Assembly (NCBI GenBank): GCA_011330545.1
Contig: DRQI01000400.1
Span: 1 to 8,103, forward strand
Direction: 5' to 3'
Origin: Flavobacteriia bacterium
GTDB lineage: Bacteria; Bacteroidota; Bacteroidia; Flavobacteriales; Flavobacteriaceae
Length of the DNA: 8,103 bases
Part shown: positions 1-5,504 of the stretch, one piece after another
Numbering within the stretch: position 1 is the first letter of the stretch
Layout: the number at the start of each line of letters is the position of its first letter
The notes under the pieces: generated by a model
The model's database searches: none
Seen by the model: the letters and a program-made list of their open reading frames with translations, nothing else
Told to the model about the DNA's origin: nothing
Position numbers and translations under genes: made by a program

Positions 1-251
1 TAAATGATAAATGGAGTTTTTTCGCAGGGCCGAAATTAGATATTTTACTGAACGATGATGTAAGGTATTATAGCGATACACATTTTAAAACCTTAGGTAT
101 CTCTGCAGATGTTGGGATTCAATTCAATATTTCAAAAAGGGTTTTTATTGAGGCCAGATATAGTTACAGTTTTACAAAACAGATTACGTTTGACTATTTT
201 CCTTCAAATAATAGGCAGACATTCAGAGTAGGTATTGGATACAGATTTTAA
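1..251 (+). CDS. Outer-membrane beta-barrel protein, C-terminal fragment
   Basis: The reading frame enters from the left window edge (first whole codon at base 3) and ends with TAA at 249-251, giving 82 residues. What is visible is a run of amphipathic beta-strands with alternating aromatic and polar residues (WSFFAGPKLDILL, GISADVGIQFNI, VFIEARYSYSFT, FRVGIGYRF), separated by short polar turns. The last residue is phenylalanine, the usual C-terminal signal of outer-membrane barrels recognised by the BAM complex. This fits the 'outer membrane beta-barrel / porin family' proteins common in Bacteroidota, which sit in the outer membrane. The N-terminus, including any signal peptide, lies outside the window, so the subfamily and ligand cannot be told. 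Confidence 0.8.
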   Translation, partial: NDKWSFFAGPKLDILLNDDVRYYSDTHFKTLGISADVGIQFNISKRVFIEARYSYSFTKQITFDYFPSNNRQTFRVGIGYRF

Positions 252-297
252 CGAACAATCTGGGTTTAACAGAGAATAGGGTTTAAGAATTATCATT

Positions 298-305
298 TAC
301 CTTTG
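298..305 (+). promoter_or_regulatory. Bacteroidota -7 box (TACCTTTG) for the 118-aa gene
   Basis: TACCTTTG followed by C matches the Bacteroidota sigma-ABfr -7 consensus TAnnTTTG exactly and ends 18 bases before the ATG at 324. No TTG -33 element is visible at the usual 19-21 base spacing, so the call rests on the -7 box and its position. The transcript would begin around 310-312 with a leader of roughly a dozen bases. Confidence 0.5.
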
Positions 306-323
306 CATTCTAATTTTTTTTGA

Positions 324-680
324 ATGGCAAGAGATGAACAACTAAAAGCGAGATGGCAACAATTAAAGAGTTTACTTTCTGAGCAGTTTTGTGAAGGGGA
401 ACTATTAGATTTGGATGCCATTATTTACCTGATAGGCGTACAAGAGTTGGGGCAAGGCCATCGCAAATTTGAAAAGGATGAAAAAATAAACCTGATGCAT
501 ATTGCCATTTGCCGATTGTTAGAGCCGTTGGGTTATTATGAATTTGATTTTTATGATGATGACCATTGGCCACATTATAAAGTAAGAGAAGAATTGCCAT
601 ATTTAAAACCCGGTGAGCAATCGGTATTGATGAAAGAAGCCGTAATTCAGTACTTTTTAGAAAAAGGGTTGATTGAATGA
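324..680 (+). CDS. Conserved-looking 118-aa protein of unknown function
   Basis: I do not recognise a characterised family. The product is small, acidic and probably mostly helical, with no signal peptide or membrane segment, so it is likely cytoplasmic. It has a helical N-terminal part (about 1-45), a middle segment around DEKINLMHIAICRLLEPLGY (51-70), an acidic/aromatic cluster DFYDDDHWPHY (74-84) that could bind a metal or a partner, and a C-terminal helix ending FLEKGLIE. The pattern resembles small hypothetical proteins seen in Flavobacteriia, but this is recalled similarity only. The ATG at 324 is supported by a consensus -7 box 18 bases upstream. The gene stops 12 bases before the convergent dprA stop. 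The 72 bases separating it from the barrel gene, plus its own promoter box, suggest independent expression. Confidence 0.75.
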   Translation: MARDEQLKARWQQLKSLLSEQFCEGELLDLDAIIYLIGVQELGQGHRKFEKDEKINLMHIAICRLLEPLGYYEFDFYDDDHWPHYKVREELPYLKPGEQSVLMKEAVIQYFLEKGLIE

Positions 681-692
681 TATTGGTTATCA

Positions 693-1796
693 CTAAACCG
701 CTTCAAATATTTTTCCCGGCAGGGGCCTCACCACTCCTTTGAGCTCTAAATTTAAAAGGATGCTTGCTATTTTAAAAGTGGGTAGGTTGCAATGCAGGCC
801 TATCATATCTATTTGTTGTTTTCCTTCTTTTAGTAAATAGGCGTAAACATCTTTTTCTTGATTAGAGAGCTCAACAAATAGTTGTTTTTGAATGTGTTGC
901 TTTGTAGTATCCTCTTTTTCCCAATTCAAAATATAAGCCAAATCTTTGGATGAAGTTAATACCGCCGCCCTATTGGTTTTAATCAATTGATTGCATCCCC
1001 GGCTGTAGGCATCGGTAATTCTGCCGGGAATGGCAAAGACATCCCGGTTATACGAATTGGCAATATCGGCAGTAATTAAAGAACCACCTTTTTCAGCCGA
1101 TTCAATTACAATAGTGGCTTGTGAAATACCGGCAACAATACGGTTTCGCTTCACAAAGTTTTCTCTGTCAGGATTGGTACCCGACCAAAAATCGGTTAAT
1201 AAACCTCCGTTTTCAAGCATTTGTTCGGCATACTTTTTATGAACGGCCGGATAAATTCTATCTAAGCCATGTGCCAACACTGCGATGGTTTGCAGTTGGT
1301 GTTTTAGTGCCAGTTTGTGGGCGTAAATATCAACTCCGTAAGCCAAGCCACTGATGATAATGGGGTTGTATTCTTTGATGCCTTGAAATACTTCTTCGAG
1401 TACCGCTTTGCCGTAATTGGTCATTTGGCGGGTACCTACGATACTGATTATTTTTTGTTGTTCAATGTTGATATTACCTTTTCTGAAAAGTAATACAGGC
1501 GCGTCAAAACAATGCTTTAGATAGGCAGGGTAGTGCGTATCTTTAAAGTAGTAATATTGGATGCCATTGGCATTTATAAATGCAATTTCTTGGGTGGCTT
1601 TGGCAAAGTTCTGTTTCGCTTTTAAGGCAGAAAAAATGGAAGTCCCTATCCCGGAAACGGCTAATAATTGTTGTTTTTTGGCAGAGAAAACAGCCGTTGC
1701 ACTGCCAAAATGTGTGATTAATTTCTTAGCCATAACATCGCCTATTCCTTCGGTATGTAAGAGCGCCAATACGTGATATAATTCTTCGTTATTCAA
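693..1796 (-). CDS. dprA: DNA-processing protein DprA (Smf)
   Basis: DprA binds incoming single-stranded DNA in the cytoplasm during natural transformation, protects it and loads RecA. The 367 residues are full length. An N-terminal helix-hairpin-helix/SAM-like part occupies about 1-70 (HTEGIGDVMAKKL). The Rossmann-like DprA core spans about 80-290, with VGTR at 120-123, the signature SGLAYGVDIYAHKLAL at 149-164, GLDRIYP at 177-183, RENFVKRNRIVAG at 211-223, EKGGSLITADIA at 235-246 and IPGR at 256-259. A winged-helix DprA tail lies at about 307-365. The start is TTG at 1796: the in-frame TGA at 1827-1829 limits the upstream extension, no ATG lies between, and starting at the next ATG (residue 22) would cut the N-terminal helices. 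The gene is divergent from the SPOR gene and convergent with the 118-aa gene. comEC lies in the same window, supporting a competence role, though DprA also occurs in non-transformable bacteria. Confidence 0.96.
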   Translation of the reverse strand: MNNEELYHVLALLHTEGIGDVMAKKLITHFGSATAVFSAKKQQLLAVSGIGTSIFSALKAKQNFAKATQEIAFINANGIQYYYFKDTHYPAYLKHCFDAPVLLFRKGNINIEQQKIISIVGTRQMTNYGKAVLEEVFQGIKEYNPIIISGLAYGVDIYAHKLALKHQLQTIAVLAHGLDRIYPAVHKKYAEQMLENGGLLTDFWSGTNPDRENFVKRNRIVAGISQATIVIESAEKGGSLITADIANSYNRDVFAIPGRITDAYSRGCNQLIKTNRAAVLTSSKDLAYILNWEKEDTTKQHIQKQLFVELSNQEKDVYAYLLKEGKQQIDMIGLHCNLPTFKIASILLNLELKGVVRPLPGKIFEAV

Positions 1797-1822
1797 GGAG
1801 AAAAAATTGGACAGTGAATATA

Positions 1823-1853
1823 CAAATCATTTGTTAAAAAAAATTAATTGCAA
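1823..1853 (-). promoter_or_regulatory. Possible dprA promoter
   Basis: On the minus strand a TTG (1853-1851) is followed after 20 bases by ATGATTTG (1830-1823). The spacing and the TTTG half match the Bacteroidota -33/-7 arrangement, but the first two bases of the -7 box are AT instead of TA. It ends 26 bases before the TTG start codon of dprA. The mismatch and the lack of any better candidate in the divergent gap keep this tentative. Confidence 0.3.
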
Positions 1854-1878
1854 GTAGTATTTAACTCGAAGTTTTTTT

Positions 1879-1886
1879 TACATTTG
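1879..1886 (+). promoter_or_regulatory. -7 box (TACATTTG) five bases before the SPOR gene ATG
   Basis: TACATTTG is an exact TAnnTTTG match in the dprA/SPOR divergent gap. Only five bases (TTTCA) separate it from the ATG at 1892, so transcription would be expected to start at or next to the start codon, giving a leaderless or nearly leaderless mRNA. No TTG is seen at the normal -33 distance. Confidence 0.45.
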
Positions 1887-1891
1887 TTTCA

Positions 1892-2824
1892 ATGAAACTC
1901 TCCAACTATATAAGTGATTTATTGTATCGTTATGAATGTGTTATTGTTCCCGGTTTTGGGGGATTTGTAACCAATACAAAATCAGCTATTATAAGTTCAT
2001 ATTCTAAAACATTTTATCCGCCTCACAAATTAATTACTTTCAATGGCCGTTTGACAAACAATGATGGTTTGTTAGCAAATTACATTGCTTCTGTTGATAA
2101 AATGCCTTTTGAACATGCTATGAATTTTATAAAGTTTGAAGTTGAAGAATGGAAAACCAAGTTAAAAAATACCGATTTGTGCCTTGAAAAAATTGGCAAC
2201 CTTTCTTTAGATGAAAATAATGCTATTATTTTTGAACCCGAAACCAGTACCAATTATTTAACGGCTGCGTATGGGATGTCTTCTTTTGTAATGCCCGAAA
2301 TTAAACGTGAGCAATACGCCAAAGAAGTAGAAGCCCTTGAAGAAAAAGTACCGGTTTTAATTACAGAACAAAAAAGAAAAACACCCTATTACTTAAAATA
2401 TGCAGCTATATTTTTACTAGGCTTATCGGTGTTGGGATTTGGAGGCAATGCCCTTTACAAAAATTATAAAAATAAGCAACAAGTTATAGCAGCCGAAAAA
2501 CAACAAGAACAAATCAATGCTAAAATTGAAAAAGCAACTTTTATCGTTAGTGAATCGTTGCCTTCAATTTTGTTGAATGTTTCTCTAGATACCAAGCCTT
2601 ATCATGTTATTGGAGGAGCATTTCGATATCCTGAAAATGCCGAAAGAATGGTAAGAATCTTAAAAGCGAGAGGTTTTAATGCCCGGATTTTAGGGGTTAA
2701 TAAATGGGGGTTGACACAAGTTTCTTATGATAGCTATACCAGTAGAAGAGATGCGATTAATAGCTTGTATAGAATTCAAAAAACCGAAGATAGCAGCGCT
2801 TGGCTATTAGTTCAAGATTTATAA
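1892..2824 (+). CDS. HU-CCDC81 domain / transmembrane / SPOR domain protein
   Basis: The 310-residue protein has three parts. Residues 1-135 resemble the paired HU-like domains of the bacterial HU-CCDC81 family, with the opening ISDLLYRYECVIVPGFGGFV and later FNGRLTNNDGLLANYI. One transmembrane helix lies at about 168-188 (KYAAIFLLGLSVLGFGGNALY), preceded by KRK, which predicts the N-terminus in the cytoplasm and the C-terminus in the periplasm. Residues about 235-309 form a SPOR domain (YHVIGGAFRYPENAERMV, then GFNARILGVNKWGLTQVSYDSY). SPOR domains bind glycan strands stripped of stem peptides, usually at the division septum, so a role in cell division or peptidoglycan remodelling is likely. 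Whether the HU-like part binds DNA is unknown. ATG is the start, with a -7 box directly upstream. A weak terminator-like hairpin follows the stop, and the thioesterase gene 114 bases later has its own -7 box. Confidence 0.88.
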   Translation: MKLSNYISDLLYRYECVIVPGFGGFVTNTKSAIISSYSKTFYPPHKLITFNGRLTNNDGLLANYIASVDKMPFEHAMNFIKFEVEEWKTKLKNTDLCLEKIGNLSLDENNAIIFEPETSTNYLTAAYGMSSFVMPEIKREQYAKEVEALEEKVPVLITEQKRKTPYYLKYAAIFLLGLSVLGFGGNALYKNYKNKQQVIAAEKQQEQINAKIEKATFIVSESLPSILLNVSLDTKPYHVIGGAFRYPENAERMVRILKARGFNARILGVNKWGLTQVSYDSYTSRRDAINSLYRIQKTEDSSAWLLVQDL

Positions 2825-2851
2825 AAAAACAGTATATTTCTTACCGTTTTT
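2825..2851 (+). terminator. Weak A/T-rich hairpin after the SPOR gene
   Basis: Directly after the stop codon, AAAAACAGTA (2825-2834) can pair with TACCGTTTTT (2842-2851) around a 7-base loop, with one A-C mismatch in the ten positions. The 3' arm ends in five T, and another T run follows at about 2857-2861. The shape fits an intrinsic terminator, but the stem has only two G-C pairs, so it would be weak and could be a by-product of AT richness. Confidence 0.35.
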
Positions 2852-2878
2852 ATTAGTTTTTCCTTCAAAGCATTTCCT

Positions 2879-2886
2879 TATCTTTG
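2879..2886 (+). promoter_or_regulatory. -7 box (TATCTTTG) for the thioesterase gene
   Basis: TATCTTTG followed by C matches the TAnnTTTG consensus and lies 52 bases before the GTG at 2939. A T-rich stretch (AGTTTTTCC) sits where the -33 element would be, but no TTG is present. A start near 2892 would leave a leader of about 45-50 bases, much longer than the other leaders in this window. Confidence 0.5.
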
Positions 2887-2938
2887 CTGATTATTATCGT
2901 AGTGATATATCTATAGGTATATTTTAAAATGTAATCGT

Positions 2939-3454
2939 GTGAAAGCAAAATCCCCCAAAGAATCATTAACCGTTTTAACAGATATGGTACTCCCCGGAGA
3001 AACCAATGCTCTAGGGAATCTGTTTGGAGGCGAATTGTTAGCCAGAATGGACAGGGCCTGTAGTATTGCAGCGCAAAGGCACTCTAAGCGTATTGTTGTT
3101 ACTGCCTCTGTAAACCATGTAGTATTTAATAAAGCGGTACCCGTTGGAAGCGTAGTTATTGTAGAAGCAAAAGTTTCTAGGGCTTTTAGTTCTTCTATGG
3201 AAATATATGCTGATGTTTGGACTGAAGACCGTGAAAGCGGACAAAAAACAAAGGTTAATGAAGGTATCTACACCTTTGTGGCGGTTGATAGAACAGGCAC
3301 TCCTGTTAAAGTACCTCCCATAGAGCCTGAAACCAAATTAGAACGCGAACGTTATGAAGGTGCTTTGCGGAGAAAACAATTGAGTTTATTGCTATCAGGA
3401 AGGATAAAACCCGATGATGCTTCAGAACTGAAAGCCCTTTTTGAAAACAGCTAG
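2939..3454 (+). CDS. Acyl-CoA thioesterase, hotdog fold (YciA/ACOT type)
   Basis: It is predicted to hydrolyse acyl-CoA thioesters to free acid and CoA in the cytoplasm. The 171 residues hold one hotdog domain. The signature TNALGNLFGGELLARMD (22-38) ends in Asp38, which aligns with the catalytic Asp of YciA-type enzymes. Next come VVTASVNHVVF (53-63) and the conserved strand around SVVIVEAKVSRAF (71-83). A charged helical tail (KLERERYEGALRRKQLSLL, 133-151) is usual for the Bacteroidota members. The start is GTG at 2939: an in-frame stop at 2903-2905 limits extension, no in-frame ATG exists upstream, and the next Met (residue 16) would remove conserved N-terminal sequence. An out-of-frame ATG-TAA pair sits four bases before the GTG. 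The stop overlaps that of the convergent envC-like gene. Acyl-chain preference cannot be read from sequence. Confidence 0.92.
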   Translation: MKAKSPKESLTVLTDMVLPGETNALGNLFGGELLARMDRACSIAAQRHSKRIVVTASVNHVVFNKAVPVGSVVIVEAKVSRAFSSSMEIYADVWTEDRESGQKTKVNEGIYTFVAVDRTGTPVKVPPIEPETKLERERYEGALRRKQLSLLLSGRIKPDDASELKALFENS

Positions 3455-4662
3455 AGCATTTTGCCAATCCAAACTTCAGGATTTTGAATCTGCGTTTCTT
3501 TGAATAAGCTAAATGCCAAAACGGTTTTGCCGGTTACAGCATCAGTATGTATGGTGCCAATTTCTTGTTTGGTATGTACTTTTTGGCCTTCTTTTACCAA
3601 TACATTGTCAAGGTTTTTGTATGCTGTAATGTAATTTCCGTGTTGTATCAACACCATTTTTTTACGGCCGGGCATCAATTGAATAGATAATACGGTACCG
3701 TCAAAAATAACCCTTGCTTTTGCTTTTTTTTCGGTAGCTACTTGTACGCCGTTACTTTGAATGATAATACCTGCTAGCGTTGGGTGTTTTTGTTTTCCGT
3801 ATTTTCTAATAACCGTACCCTTTTTGGTAGGCCAAGGCAATTTTCCTTTATTCTTTACAAAGGTGGCTTCCAATTTTTTAGCTTCTGGGGTCAATCTAAA
3901 ACTCGACGATTTTCTATTGCCACTTTTTTTGTTTGAGCGCGCAATGGCCTCTCTGATTAATCGCTGAATTTTCTTGTCGAGTTTATGCTCTTCTCTTTGT
4001 TTTCTCTTAATTTGACTGAGATACTTTTGTTCTTTGGCCTTTACTTTGGCTACTAGTTTTTCTTGTGATTCTTTTTCGCGGCTAACATTTTCTTTTTCTT
4101 TTAAATGCAGTGCAATTAAGAGTTGCTTTTCGTCTTCTTTTATTTGCAATGAATCTGTCAAAGCACGTAAATCAACAGTGGTTGCTTTTATGGCCTCGCC
4201 TTGTTGTTTTCTGTACGTAGCATATTGTTTAATATATTGCAAGCGCTTATAGGCTTGCATAAAATTTTTAGAAGAGAGTAAAAACAACAATTTACTTTGC
4301 TTATTTCTATTTTTATAGGATGTTACAATCATCTCGGCATATTCTTTTTTAAGCGCTGCTAATTTTTTTTCTTGCAAGTCAATTTTCTTTTCATTGACGG
4401 CAATTTCTTTTGAAAGGGCATCGGCTTCTTGATTGATTGTTTCAATTAACTGCGAACGCACATTTATTTTTTGTGTCAAATCATCCAAATCAGAAAGCAA
4501 TGTCTCGGCTTCTTTTTTTGATTTAAATAAAAGGGAGTTAATTTCTTTAATTTCTTTTTGGAGTTGTTTTCGCTTATTTTCTAATTGCTTTTGAGTTTGT
4601 GCAAACGAAGAGAGGGAAACCAAAAAAGTAATTACTATGAAAAGAATAACACGAAATTGCAT
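3451..4662 (-). CDS. EnvC-like murein hydrolase activator (coiled coil + degenerate LytM)
   Basis: The 403-residue protein starts with a signal peptide (FRVILFIVITFLVSLSSFAQ, cleavage likely after Ala21), so it is periplasmic. Residues 22-110 and about 165-245 are long Lys/Glu-rich coiled coils separated by a more hydrophobic helical part (LLFLLSSKNFMQAYKRLQYI, 125-144), as in EnvC. The C-terminal M23/LytM-like domain covers about 274-400 (LPWP at 275-278, RKYGKQKHPTL, then QHGNYITAYKNL). The zinc-site residues are mostly missing: the HxxxD motif is H293..A297, the usual YxHL has Asn350, and the usual HLHF reads VLAF (381-384). It therefore probably does not cut peptidoglycan but activates an amidase during daughter-cell separation, as EnvC does. 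A -7 box lies five bases before the ATG. It lies 67 bases downstream of the DUF4292 gene, and its stop overlaps the thioesterase stop. Confidence 0.93.
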   Translation of the reverse strand: MQFRVILFIVITFLVSLSSFAQTQKQLENKRKQLQKEIKEINSLLFKSKKEAETLLSDLDDLTQKINVRSQLIETINQEADALSKEIAVNEKKIDLQEKKLAALKKEYAEMIVTSYKNRNKQSKLLFLLSSKNFMQAYKRLQYIKQYATYRKQQGEAIKATTVDLRALTDSLQIKEDEKQLLIALHLKEKENVSREKESQEKLVAKVKAKEQKYLSQIKRKQREEHKLDKKIQRLIREAIARSNKKSGNRKSSSFRLTPEAKKLEATFVKNKGKLPWPTKKGTVIRKYGKQKHPTLAGIIIQSNGVQVATEKKAKARVIFDGTVLSIQLMPGRKKMVLIQHGNYITAYKNLDNVLVKEGQKVHTKQEIGTIHTDAVTGKTVLAFSLFKETQIQNPEVWIGKML

Positions 4663-4667
4663 AGGTA

Positions 4668-4675
4668 CAAAACTA
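4668..4675 (-). promoter_or_regulatory. -7 box (TAGTTTTG) five bases before the envC-like ATG
   Basis: On the minus strand TAGTTTTG matches TAnnTTTG and is followed by TACCT and then the ATG at 4662. As for the SPOR gene at 1892, transcription would be expected to start at about the start codon. The nearest TTG upstream (4690-4688) is only 12 bases away, too close for a standard -33 element. It could be an internal promoter giving envC extra or separate expression from the operon. Confidence 0.35.
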
Positions 4676-4729
4676 TCTTATTTTATTCAAAAGACATTAT
4701 TTTGATTACATATTTTTTAAATAAGCCGA

Positions 4730-5503
4730 TTATTTTAATCTAATTTGCTTGTAGTTTTTAGGTATTTTAAAAGGAAAGCTAACCGGATTGTTAAACTCAA
4801 CCGACCTGTAATTAATATCTATGGTAGAGGTATTTTTAGCGTCTGATGCGGCAATATAGATTCCTTTCGGAAAAATCTCGTCGTCAACCTTTGTATAGGT
4901 ATTGTAATTGATGGTCAATTTTTTATTTTCTTCTCGTTGGTGGATTTCTTCACTGTTAATTTTAAAATTATCAGGATTTATCAAAAACAAAATGCTAAAT
5001 AATTCGGCTTCGTTTTTTTGGGTTAACTGATATTTATTCTGATATAAATCTACCAAAAACTTTTCGCTTTTTAAATCTAAAATTGCTTGTCCTAACAAGA
5101 GGTTCTGAACTTTTTCAAAGTCTAATTCAGTACCTAACCATTGGCTCAATAAAGAAAAATCGCCGTCAAAATAAGTCTTATTTATTTTTTCATAATAGCT
5201 TACCCTAGTAGGCGTAATTAAAATTTTACCTACCGGAAATCCAAATTTTGAAAGGCTAATCCAAATGATTTCATCTTTTTTAATCCGTAAAGATGCCGTT
5301 ACGCCCGGCAGTTTTGTTTTACCGATATATTTTACCTTGAGTTTGGCATTGACGGTTTCTTTGTCAAAAGCATTTTTATAATGGTTTTTTATAACTTTTT
5401 TTGCTGACATTCCTACATTGGTGTTCGTGCCGGTAACATTGGAAGATTTACACGAAACCACCATTGTCATAATAACAACTATGAAAAAAATTCTCTTTAG
5501 CAT
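4730..5503 (-). CDS. DUF4292 family lipoprotein (LolB-like)
   Basis: The 257-residue product has a lipoprotein signal peptide: hydrophobic FFIVVIMTMVV followed by the lipobox VVSC with lipidated Cys18. Lys19 follows the cysteine, so there is no obvious Asp-type inner-membrane retention signal; outer-membrane anchoring facing the periplasm is likely. The mature part begins with a helix (AKKVIKNHYKNAF, 34-46) and continues with alternating beta-strands (VNAKLKVKYIGKTKLPGVTA, then LRIKKDEIIWISLS and VGKILITPTRVSYYEK). The segment YFDGDFSLLSQWLGTELDF (111-129) is characteristic of DUF4292, whose layout resembles the LolA/LolB lipoprotein-carrier fold. A LolB-like role in lipoprotein or lipid handling is inference only. 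The ATG lies one base after the stop of the TPR gene, implying translational coupling. Confidence 0.85.
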   Translation of the reverse strand: MLKRIFFIVVIMTMVVSCKSSNVTGTNTNVGMSAKKVIKNHYKNAFDKETVNAKLKVKYIGKTKLPGVTASLRIKKDEIIWISLSKFGFPVGKILITPTRVSYYEKINKTYFDGDFSLLSQWLGTELDFEKVQNLLLGQAILDLKSEKFLVDLYQNKYQLTQKNEAELFSILFLINPDNFKINSEEIHQREENKKLTINYNTYTKVDDEIFPKGIYIAASDAKNTSTIDINYRSVEFNNPVSFPFKIPKNYKQIRLK

Positions 5504-5504
5504 T

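Noticed and set aside
259..273. TCTG/CAGA hairpin after the barrel gene, considered as a terminator
   Set aside because: Only four base pairs and no T tract follows, so it cannot be supported.
421..693. 90-codon open frame on the minus strand opposite the 118-aa gene
   Set aside because: It lies almost entirely antisense to a better-supported gene, has no recognisable domain and no -7 box at its start; it reads as a shadow frame.
686..699. GGTT/AACC mini-hairpin between the 118-aa gene and dprA stops, considered as a bidirectional terminator
   Set aside because: The stem is only four pairs and there is no adjacent T run on either strand.
1030..1354. Two overlapping plus-strand frames inside dprA
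   Set aside because: They are antisense to the conserved Rossmann core of DprA and have composition typical of chance frames.
4677..4725. 7-bp inverted repeat CTTATTT / AAATAAG in the DUF4292-envC gap
   Set aside because: All but one base pair is A-T and the loop is about 35 bases in a very AT-rich gap; chance is the simplest explanation.
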